This document shows positions 54,702-64,000 of a DNA stretch of 64,000 nt, piece after piece. The position numbers and the translations under genes are program-made. Source of the DNA: Tribonema minus (Eukaryota > Sar > Xanthophyceae > Tribonematales > Tribonemataceae). The notes beneath the pieces are model-generated. The model saw only the letters and a list, made by a program, of their open reading frames with translations. It ran no database searches and was not told the origin of the DNA. The stretch covers positions 1,426,001 through 1,490,000 of the forward strand of contig JAFCMP010000024.1 in the NCBI GenBank assembly GCA_017506865.1. The letters run 5' to 3'. Position 1 is the stretch's first letter, and every line of letters starts with the position of its first letter.

Positions 54702-56142
54702 GCACCTTCGGAGAGAACCTGTAGCGCTCCCTTAGGCATGTGCCGGCCCTTGTCTGGCCAGCATAGCAATGAGAACTTGCCAGCACACAGCAGGCAGCGG
54801 TGATGGGCCACCGCCTGTGATGTTCCAACTTAAAGTTTCCGGCAGTTATTGTCAGGGCCATTCTCCCCCACGTGGCCAAAAGTGAGAGGCGCGCTTTGCA
54901 GAAAACCATCTGGTTTTTCAGAATTCGGGAATTCCGACTCACACACCCCCGGGCTATGACTGCATGTGACATGAATGACTTGGAAGAAATAGTTTAGTAG
55001 TGCAGCAGTGCTTTAGAAGTTTGTCACACCACCACCATCTGCATTGAAAGGTGACATTGCTGACTTTGAAAGTGACCTACACAAAGGTGACAGCTTGAAG
55101 TTCAATCTTAGGGGGCAATTAAAGATCTCGTACTGTAAGCGGATAACCCTTATCCGATTACGCTGCCAGACAGTGCACCAGCAGTGCACCACAGAACCCA
55201 ACACTGTCCAGAGTATCACATCTCGAGGCCACCATACGTGTGGTGCACTTACTTCAAGTATGTTGTGCACATGTTGTGCACATAACCGTTGTGACAATGT
55301 GTGCGCTGGCTATGGATATGTGTGGGCATCGAGCGCTGCTGCTGCGAGGCACCGGTGCACAGTGAGCGGCAGCGGCACTGCAGCACTTGTGGACATTAAG
55401 ATGGTCGCGACTGCGGCGAGCGTTTTTAAACGATACAATACGGCAAGCCTGCGGTTGCATTGCAAAGACTGTTCCTGAAGCGCGTGGCGGCACCAGTGGC
55501 TCTGGGAATAATGACGGTGGCGGCATCCCACAACAACAACGACCTACCTTCATGAAGCGTCAACACACCTGGATGCTGACTATTAAACAATGTATTAGTG
55601 AATGACTTGACCAACGTCACACACACAGGGAATCGTGGATGCCATGAAACCGCACCGCAATGTTGCACACAGTTGACAGGTGCCATTCAAAGTCAGCACA
55701 AAGCAACTTTCATTTGTCACCTCCACGCTTTGAGAGATGCACATGGCAGCGGTGCAGGCATTACATGCTCGTGGCATTGACCATGCAGGACAGTTGCTTC
55801 TGGCAACAGTTTGCGACGTGCTAGACATGGAAGGAGATTCACGTGGACAAGCGCACAGGCACTCGCACCATCAAAGCAGGCACGCGACCTGACTGCAACT
55901 GTCGTGTCGTGGGCAATGGCCATGTGTTGCGGGACTGCATACCGCAAGTCCATGCATGGCACGCACCGCAACAATGGCAACAGGAAGATTGCATTGCAAT
56001 AAAAACGCAGGAGAAAAGAGCCCCCCTATGTAGATCTCTGCATTTGTATACTTCACAAGTATGATTTGGAAAGACAAGGCGTGGCAGCAAAATCCACATT
56101 GGGGGCGCGACAGCTGTACAGAAGTGCCATGTACAGTACTGA
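54702..56142. other. Intergenic region, OGT promoter side
   Basis: Between the OGT start codon and the folate-enzyme stop codon. No frame with family resemblance or exon chain is seen. It should hold the OGT promoter and 5' untranslated region next to 54702 and the 3' untranslated region of the cyclo-ligase next to 56142. ACTTCAAGTA occurs at 55251-55260. Confidence 0.5.
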
Positions 56143-58183
56143 TCAACGCGTCAATGGATTGGCAAATACTTGTTCCGGCGTGACGACAAAGTCCAGTGGC
56201 ACGTCGTGGTCAGTCACCGGCACGCTGGGCACGACCTGTTCCTCAAGGCAGATGCCCTGTGACAGCGCGCGATCGCGGGTAATTGATGAGTTGGTGGGGC
56301 AGGTTGACGCGATCTGGTAACATATGAGAGATCGGAGAGTGGTGATTTGCACTTGCTGAATACGGGCTGATGGCCTGTGCAGGTCTCCCTACCACTGCGC
56401 GCTTGAGACCAACGTGACACGGACCGCTGTGTGAACTGTGAATCGGGCCAGAAGCCACCAATCAACACAGCTGAGGGAAAATTTGTCACAGCACTTCCAT
56501 TGCAGTATACTTGCGTGCTTAAAGCAAGGCATGCGCAGTCAGCGCGGGCTGCGTCGCTGCACGGCGGCAAGCGCTTACGCGTCATTACACGCATGCTCAT
56601 CAGCCAAAATCGGCGTACCAGCACTCGTTTCAACTGTTAGACTGCAGTGCTAACAATGAGCGGCGCCATGCCCACATGAGAGTCAGTTTGTCCGGCAATG
56701 AAGGCAAGGGCGCGTGTTGTGGTCAACTCTGCAGTTTACTGTGATCATGGGATGCAACTTTCGCACGTTTCAGGTGCGAGAGATGCTGACTTGCCGTAAA
56801 AGTCGTACACAAGCACGCATGACCTACAGGAGAGAACTACATGGCCCTTGCAAGGTGCCGTCCTTGTCCGCTTGCACTCACCACTGTCACTGGAATCGGG
56901 TTGCCACGTGCTTTTGCGGCCGCGAAGCATCGTTTCAAAAAGGAGTCTGCAGGCAACAGCGCAACACGATCGTCAGTCTCCCAGTGCGATGACTTGAGGT
57001 TGCCATAGGACACCAAACACATGTCATTGTGAAACACACGTTGCACGTCCACCGTCCAGGGTGCATCCTGCACAAGCATCCATCACTTGGCTTGTCAGGA
57101 CAAATCATATCCAGCATCCCCTTGATCAGTGCAAGTCTTGGTGTTGTGAAGGAGTAAAACCTGGCGGTTGCAATGTGCGAGCTATGCAAATACTGTCCCG
57201 CATGCATGGCCAGGTCACCCGGAGGGAGGTGGCACCCAGCAAGTAGCCACCATGCTGCATTTCGCTCGCAGTGGCCTTTGCAGTGATATGTCATGTACGT
57301 ACCCGTGAGCTTTGCTACATTCATGAAGCAATGTGCCAGACATGCGCTGGCGCCTGATGCGAGGAGGCTCTGACACTGAGCAACTGTGGAATATCGCCGT
57401 GCATACACATTGTGCCGGCAAAAATGAGCTTCTCACCGTAATAGCCCTTGCCGTGCCCTAGCCTGTTGCAGCGGGCATCAAAAGCGCACCCAGGGAGAAT
57501 CACCAAGTCTATATCCCCTGTCGTAGTTCCATCCTCTGCAGCCAAAACTGCCTCCAGTGATGGCTCAGGAATGTTCCACTTGGTCAGCGGAAAGCTCTCT
57601 ATTTGGCCCATGCTCTCAATTTGGTACATCCGCATGTCGCTCGGGTCAGGACCGACAACCTGTGCATTTCAGTAGGATGAACGTTCAAACAGGGCTTTCT
57701 TTTCATTTTGTCAGGGCATTCACATGTCACTGATGCTACATGTCGTCATGATTCTACATGTCACAGCAGCCAGAACACCCTGTGAGCGCAAGACCAAGGC
57801 ATGGAGCGTAACTGCATGTTTTAAAGCGTTCATGATGTGTGAGAACACGACAGAAACAACCTCCAGTCTTGTGCTTCCCAGGGTCGTAGCATCGTGGAGC
57901 TCACCTTTGGCACGTAGACCCGTTTGCCTGCCGTGAACAGTGCATCCATTATGGGCATCGTCTGCGCTTCTCTGGGCATCGACAGGTAGGCACTGACAAC
58001 ACTGGATTTTGACCAGCACGGCAGCGTCTTCAAATGACCGAGGATAGCTTCAGAACTGGCAGCTATTGCTGGCTTCTCCAGCTTGCCCAGTGCTGTCTTG
58101 ATGGCAGACCTCAAGGCGGCCTTTTCTGACACTATGGAGCCCTCTGCTGCTATCGTGGTCATGAAGAACTTGCGCAGGTTCAT
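56143..58183 (-). CDS. MTHFS: 5-formyltetrahydrofolate cyclo-ligase (4 exons)
   Basis: ATP-dependent conversion of 5-formyltetrahydrofolate to 5,10-methenyltetrahydrofolate, returning the storage folate to one-carbon metabolism. Exons (complement) 58183-57905, 57659-57437, 56946-56882, 56256-56143; 226 residues. Family features are SEKAALRSAIKTAL at the N-terminus, SAYLSMPREAQTMPIM, KRVYVPK, KWNIPEP, DLVILPGCAFDARCNRLGHG and, across a phase-1 intron, GKGYYDSFLKRC. The last exon reads EEQVVPSVPVTDHDVPLD as in the C-terminal strand of the fold. ATG at 58183 or 58162 could start translation; the longer choice begins MNLRKFFMTTIAAEG, a mildly basic N-terminus that might be a weak organellar signal. 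It is divergent from NUF2. Confidence 0.9.
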
Positions 58184-58435
58184 CAAGAGCAAGAATATCT
58201 GTTCTCCTAATTGCTGCAACACCTATGTATAGCTGTCACGTCAGTACACAGGATCAAATTTTAGTTCAAGTGCTACTTGAAGTATAAAAGTGACGGTTGA
58301 CTTTTTCGGAATCACCACCTCGCACTTCGCGCGAGAAATCAAGCGCGAAGGGAAAGCCCACAAACCTAGCTAGACACAGTGCGTTTTCTGGATCGCTGGC
58401 TTGACTGCTGATCATCTTGGCAAGAGAGGCTGAGG
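58184..58435. promoter_or_regulatory. Bidirectional promoter of MTHFS and NUF2
   Basis: 252 bp between divergent start codons. It contains TACTTGAAGTATAAAAG (about 58274-58290), where an ACTTGAAGT motif runs into a TATAAAA-like box. GC-rich TTCGCGCGAGAAA and GCGCGAAGGGAAA (58326-58354) resemble E2F sites with one mismatch. Their orientation would suit cell-cycle control of NUF2. Confidence 0.45.
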
Positions 58436-61400
58436 ATGTCGTCCCGCATGAGCTTCGCGCCGGAGCCGGTCGCGGCGGCTGGCGTGTACAGCTTCCCAAC
58501 ACTGAAGGCAAAGTTAATTCTGGAGCGCCTACAACAACTGCAGATACCCACATCAGAAGAGGTACGTGCCTGCTGCTGTACACTTGCGATAAGTGAACGG
58601 CTCCAATGACTGCTACAGCGGCAGCGGAAGTCACCGTGTGCCTATTGTGCTGTGGCTCGCTCATGCTCTGCCTGTGACTGCACTGTCACAACGCGCTTGT
58701 GTCCTGGGGTCCTGGGCCTGCCATGCTAAGCGCGACGGCGAATCACCCACATTAACGGCTTGTCAAACTACTGACTGCTTCAAATGCTTGCTACCTGCAA
58801 CAGACGCTGGACAACCCGCAGAAGAACGTGCAGGAGGTCCAGAACGTGTTCGCCAAGCTGGTGGAGTTCACGATGGGGGTCACCCGCGAGGAGATGAATC
58901 AGCCTGTCTTCGCAGGCCTCAACGTGCTCAACTACGCACAGCTGCACGAGGATTCCGTCCCCGAGCTGGCGTTCTTCCGCGCCGTGAGCAAGATGATGAC
59001 GGCCAGCTGCGTGCACGACTTCAGCTTCAACGACCTGCAGACGCCCAACAAGACGCGCCTCAAGAGGCAGCTCAGCGCGGTCATCAACTTCTGCATGTTC
59101 AGGGAGGGGCGCATGCAGGTGACGATCGGCAACAACTGTCAAACTGGTCACAAATGCGAGTGCGAGCGCTCATAGCTTGATGGCGCGGTGTTCGACGTCG
59201 TATGTGCACGCAGCTGCGCACCGCCTTTCCTACTCCCGAGCAGTCAAGGCGTCATGACCCACTGGACGTCAATACTGTCATCGCGCTTGACCGTCGCACG
59301 AGTATGCGCTGCGCCGCGCCTCCCTGTGCCTTCAATTTCCTCTCCAGCACTGACCATGACCCCCACTGATGAAGCCCAGCTCACCGGCGCCCGCCCGCTC
59401 ACTTTTTCCTTCATCGTCAGGTGTACAACGCGCTTGCGACGGAAAAGGAGAACCTGCTGGCGAACGTGCAGGCGCTGGGGGAGGACAACGAACGTCTGGA
59501 GCGAGAGCTGGCCAGCCTGACAGAGCGGACCTCGCAGGAGGCGGCGGAGACGGAGATGGTGGAGGCTGACTGCAGGTATGTAGGTATTCGCGGTTGCTTT
59601 CGTGCCCCGTGGGCGCACATGCGTTAGTGGTCAGCGCTGTGCACTGCATCGGAATGCATGTGCAGGCTGCCGCCGCCGCAGCGCGAAGTGCGCTCTGCGC
59701 GCATGCAACGCTTGGGGGTGCATCCTCCTGCAAGCGCTTGCGAGAGGTCGCGCTGAGTACGCGTTTCGGCTGATCTGCTCAGCAGCAGTGCGCAGTCCAC
59801 GCCCGCAGGCCGCCAGCACAGCAGGCATCATTCACCACAGAGCTGCGCACAGTCGCCCCGCATGTGCAGGCGCGCTCACATCCCCGCACCACGCAGCCCT
59901 CCATCGCACATAGCAAACTCTCTTTCTCATCACAGTCTCTGCTGCGCGCCCCCCGCTGCGCCTCCCCCCCCCCCGCGCAACGCGACCGCGCACGCAGGGC
60001 CATGGAGGCGCAGATCTCGGCGCTCAACCGCGAGCAGGCGGCGACGCGCGCGCAGAGCGGCGACCTCAAGCGCCAGGCCAACGGCCTCAAGGACAGGCTC
60101 GCGGCGCTGGACCTGGAGACGAAGGAGGCCATCATGGAGCGCGAGCGGCTGCAGGCGCAGATCGTCAGCTCGCCGGACCGCATCCGGCGCGAGATGGCGG
60201 ACCAGCAGGCGGCGCTGGAGCAGGCGAGTGCGCGCGCGCGCGTGCCCTGCCCGCATGTCGCCGCCGCCACCGCACGACCTTGTGGTTATCTGACACGGCA
60301 CGTCATAGCTCCATAGCGCTGAACTCGCGTCGTGATCTATTCGCATGCCACCATCCCCGGATGCCTGCCGCTTGCGCCCCTCCACGCCTCGCGGCGCTTG
60401 CCTGACGCACGCTGCTGCCGCCGCCGCCGCCGCAGGAGCGCACCGAGGGCATGGCCGCGGAGAAGCAGGCGCAGCGCACGGAGCTCACGGCGGCGAACGT
60501 CGCGCGCGCGGAGCGCGAGGTCGTCAAGGCCACGCGCGCGCTCGACGACATCGAGGAGGAGCTTGGGCGCCAGAAGGAGGCGCTGCGCGAGGTGCGCGCC
60601 GCGCAGCGCGCGCTCGCAGAGAACGGCGCCAAGAGCGCCGCGGCGGCGGCGGACGCGGCGGTGCTGCGGCGGCACGCGGCGCGCCTCGACGAGAAGCTCG
60701 CGCACCTGCGGCGGCAGGGGCGCGCGCGCGCGGAGGCGGCGGACGCGTCGCTCGCGGCGCTGCGCGCGGAGCTCGCCGAGGAGGAGGTGCGTAGTTGAAG
60801 TTGAAGTTGTTGTGAAGTCATCGCGCAGGCAGATGCGTAGTCTAGCTGCACGCACGCGCAAGTATTCGTCAAAGGCAGGTCAACACTGCATTTCCACTTG
60901 AAGTTGACGAAATCATGTTGCAGGCATTGCTCGAGAGTGGGTGCTGAACTTGCAAGTCAACGACAAACCCAGATTGCAGTTGGCACGCAGAGTGTACTCT
61001 TGCATTGGTTTCTCTGCTCTGATGGTTTGTTGAAGCGCCTCAATGGCCCAAGCGCAGCTGACTGGCCACAAGCAGCTGTGATGTACGCTGCACAATGATG
61101 GTGGTCGCGGCACCATGTAGCAGAAATGCCACTGAATGATGTGTGCAAAATGGCACTGTCGGCCATGGTGTATTCGGCAGAATTGAAACACAGCTTCCTG
61201 CAACACTCACGTGTTTGTCTACACTTTCAACTCATCAGGCACTGCAGAGTACGTAGGCAGGCAAAGCACTCTGAGTTCCACATGTGCATACGTCGAAACG
61301 CCAGAAACATCACCACCCATGTGCCCAGAAAGTACGTCTAGGTGCTGGCAGCAGCCTGAAGCGCCCCGCCGGTGCCGTCCCTGCCAGGCTGCCAGGCAGG

Positions 61401-61606
61401 CGGAGCTGGCGGAGGCAGAGGCCGCGGAGGCGGAAGTGCGTCAACTTGAAGAGCTGCTGGCCACGGAGCGCGCGCAGGCGGCGGCGGAGGCGGAGGACCA
61501 CGTGCGCAAGTTCAAGTCGCTGGAGGGTGCCGTGCTGCAGTACCACAAGCTGCTGCGGGCCGCGATGCAGGGGCCGCTGCCGCCGCCCAGCAGCAGCAGC
61601 AGTTGA
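58436..61606 (+). CDS. NUF2: Kinetochore protein NUF2 (6 exons)
   Basis: Subunit of the NDC80 complex, which links kinetochores to spindle microtubules. Exons: 58436-58561, 58804-59118, 59421-59575, 59998-60223, 60436-60786, 61400-61606; 459 residues, close to the human length. The N-terminus is a calponin-homology fold: YSFPTLKAKLILERL, then LNYAQLHEDSVPELAFFRAV, CVHDFSFNDLQTPNKTRLKR and LSAVINFCMFREGRM, which matches the conserved NFxxFRE of the family. From residue about 150 it is a long Ala/Glu/Arg/Lys coiled coil ending HKLLRAAMQ and a Pro/Ser tail. Intron 4 must use a GC donor (CAG|GCGAGT) to keep the frame. The coiled-coil exons are extremely GC-rich, so individual boundaries there rest on splice sites and frame rather than similarity. 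Confidence 0.88.
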
Positions 61607-64000
61607 GCGCTGCTGCAGCATCTGCATGAGCTGAGCGCTGACGGCGTAGAGGCGCCGGCCGCACAAGCGGCGCGCGTTTTGCAACGGCCGCGTTTCGAGG
61701 AGTATGCGACGGGGGGGGGGGCGGGGGGGCGGGGGGGTGGGGGGCAGGCAGCGCGTATAGCGGTGTGGGAAGTTAAATGGTTGGGCTGGGCGTCGCTTTA
61801 TGTAGAAGTACAGGTTTCATAAGCTGCCGCCACGCCACCAATGGGAGCCTGCGTGGTGGGGGGGGGCACATGGCACGGATGGCGGTAGGGGAAGTTTGAG
61901 AGTTGGGCTGGCGTCGCTCTGTGTACAGTATTTGTAAGCTGCCGCCATGCCACCAATGTCAGGAGCGCAAGGATAATGTGACTATTCATTGTACCTTTCA
62001 TTCATTGTACCTGTGGGCTTTGGGGCACTGCCGATGCAGATTTGATGCCAAGAATCTGTAAAAGTCCGCCATTTGCGTGTCACTTTTCATTCCCACTTTT
62101 CACTCCCACTTTGTGAGTGTCCGTCAGCACTACATGCAGGTGCAGCGGTTAATCCATTGCTGCAACTCCAGTGCGCCAAACAGGTCCCCTTGACAGCCAG
62201 TCTTGCTGGCTCACAATTCAACTTAGCTGTTTGACAAGCGGTCTATGTCACACCCTGGTGTCGGCCGTTGTACTTCAAATATTCACCTGCTGCTTGCCAC
62301 AGAAGTAAAAGCACTGTCGTGAGCTCTGCAGACCAAGTGCATCCGCAGGCTGAAGCAATGACGGCAGCCATTAATTTCATGCAGTAGTCTTTACATGCCT
62401 AGTCACTCCACAGCTGTGCATATGCGCAGCCGTCGTGAGCGCCATGGCCGGCTGCTCGGATGCATACCTACCTACAGAATTGTAGCAAGTCATCTTGAAT
62501 GTTTACTTGTCAAGTCCTCTGCTGGCAGTGCACACGTACATGCAGCTGTAGATGCCTTTGCACGACTTCATTCATGGTATTTGGCTCCGTGCGACTGAGC
62601 TTTGCGCACGCAAACTATTGCATATGCAGTCACAGTCAGCCACTATCCAGGACTCGAGGCCTCGCAGTGTAGCCTACTTGCATGCGGGTGCATGCATTGG
62701 TGCTTTGGAGCATGTTACTCACTTGCAGCTTGCAATGACAGACAGCACACAACGTACAACGGCTCATCGCCTCCATAAGAAAGCCCCAGCAAATGGCAGT
62801 GAGGTCGTGGCACTTTCCACTGCACTGGTCAACATGAACACACAAACGCGCCTCAAGATAGCAACGCAGAGAGAGGGAAATCAAGATTTTCGAGCGGACG
62901 GACGCAGTTTTTCCCCTGGGTCCGCATTGCCCTTAGTACATACTTCTTGATGGTAGAGATCGCAAGGCGCAGCAGTGCCATCGTCGCATATGCACAGAGC
63001 ATCGAAACATCGCCGCCATTGCAGTCGCAGGAGATCAGTTTGAAGACAGTTGCAGCAAAGCAGCACTGTGCCTAGCACTGTGCCTAGTCAGGAGGCCCTA
63101 CTGCAGCACAAGTCACGACTCACTCACAAGCTGAAAATGACAATTGGACGATGGCACGCAAGCGCATTGAACACCGAAGGGACAGTAGAAGAAACTAATG
63201 AATGTGGAGGAAGGTAGAGGCACATGATCCATGTTTAAATTGACAAAGCTTGACAATTGCATGTGCCGCTTGAACTCAACGGGTCACAACATTTCCTCAA
63301 TGAGAGATCGCCGGACAGGGGCTGATGGCCGGATCACATTTCATGAACCACTTCATGAAGTGGGCATGCCATACATGGATGTATCGATGCAGTGCGCAGC
63401 ACGCACCATTGTGGTGCACAGCCGTGCTTTACAGGGATGGTCAACGACAGCAGCATGAGTGCCCGCACGCTCTACTTGCGGACAAACGCTGCGTCCTGTC
63501 TGCTACAACGTCGCTCTCGACTATGTTTTCATCAGACGCTCCACGAGTGCCAGTTCGCCCCTGCTGACGCGCCTGGCCAGGACGACAAGGCAGAGGTCAT
63601 CGCACACCTGCGCGCGACAACAGCAGCAGCAAATTACACAAATGTGTCACACTTGAAGTGTCACTTAATGTTTAATTGATGGATGAGTTGGGCGCCCGCC
63701 CTGCGTGTGTCCCACACACACGCATTGTCCGAAAGTCAACTCATGCACACGATTGCAGCAGCAATGGCCAACAACGCAGCAATATGGCATGGAAACCTGA
63801 GGACAGCGTTTATACACAGCTGCAACCGCGACGGGCCAGATGCACCTCTGCGAGGGACTGCTGCTGAGTGACCGTTCTGCCTGTGTGTGACATTGCGATA
63901 ATCTCCGACGCACGCAAAATGGTTGCAGGCAGCTTTTGGCTTCATCATCTTCATACTTCAGCATGAAGTACAAGTACCTCCAAAGGATGCATGTGCTTCG
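61607..64000. other. Terminal region without recognisable genes
   Basis: NUF2 3' untranslated sequence should occupy the first few hundred bases; a G-rich run (61709-61746) and a degenerate ~110-bp duplication follow (GGTAG/GGCGTATAGCGGTGTGGGAAGTT.. and GGCGGTAGGGGAAGTTTGAGAG.., both running into GGGCTGG..GTCGCT and AAGCTGCCGCCA.GCCACCAATG, about 61755-61845 and 61880-61955). Beyond that no exon chain or conserved protein is seen in either strand. ACTTGAAGT occurs at 63651-63659. Confidence 0.5.

Noticed and set aside
58184..58222. N-terminal extension of the cyclo-ligase starting at 58222
   Set aside because: The codon at 58222 is GTG, an unlikely start in a eukaryotic nuclear gene; ATG at 58183 or 58162 is preferred.

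Overview
This is intron-dense nuclear DNA from a eukaryote, not a prokaryotic or organellar segment. I could rebuild seven spliced genes by joining exons whose translations run in order through known families: DNA ligase I (18 exons), a peroxisomal 3-ketoacyl-CoA thiolase (7), a ZMYND12/p38-type axonemal TPR protein (9), a membrane RING-H2 protein (2), O-GlcNAc transferase of the OGT/SECRET AGENT type (12), 5-formyltetrahydrofolate cyclo-ligase (4) and the kinetochore protein NUF2 (6). The axonemal gene argues for a flagellated organism. TTAGGG-like tracts scattered through the introns suggest a TTAGGG telomere rather than the TTTAGGG of land plants or the TTTTAGGG of Chlamydomonas. A unicellular alga or other flagellated protist fits best; I cannot name the lineage from the sequence.

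Layout: 1-5732 has no confident protein gene but holds one tRNA-like cloverleaf. DNA ligase I fills 26000-5733 on the minus strand; its introns carry a 374-bp hAT-type MITE with perfect terminal repeats and target-site duplication, and a large non-LTR retrotransposon with a C-terminal restriction-like endonuclease in antisense. The thiolase starts 180 bp away on the plus strand (26180-31066) and converges on the ZMYND12-like gene (37334-31470, minus), whose intron holds a second, 3'-end-only copy of the same retrotransposon. Then come the RING-H2 gene (39799-38028, minus), unrecognised plus-strand genes (40043-42754), OGT (54701-44917, minus), the folate enzyme (58183-56143, minus) and NUF2 (58436-61606, plus). 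The last 2.4 kb is featureless. Three gene pairs are head-to-head across 179, 243 and 252 bp; the ligase/thiolase one contains a textbook E2F site.

The most unusual signal is in the introns. At least eight contain tandem, decaying copies of the adjoining exon-intron boundary, including the splice site and part of the exon. Together with a strong phase-0 bias (42 of 51 modelled introns) and AG|GT junctions, this looks like continuing intron birth or growth by tandem duplication. A dispersed 9-mer (ACTTCAAGT/ACTTGAAGT, at least ten exact copies) is also far more common than chance and unexplained.

All exon boundaries were placed by eye from reading frame, splice dinucleotides and remembered family conservation, with no search or transcript data.
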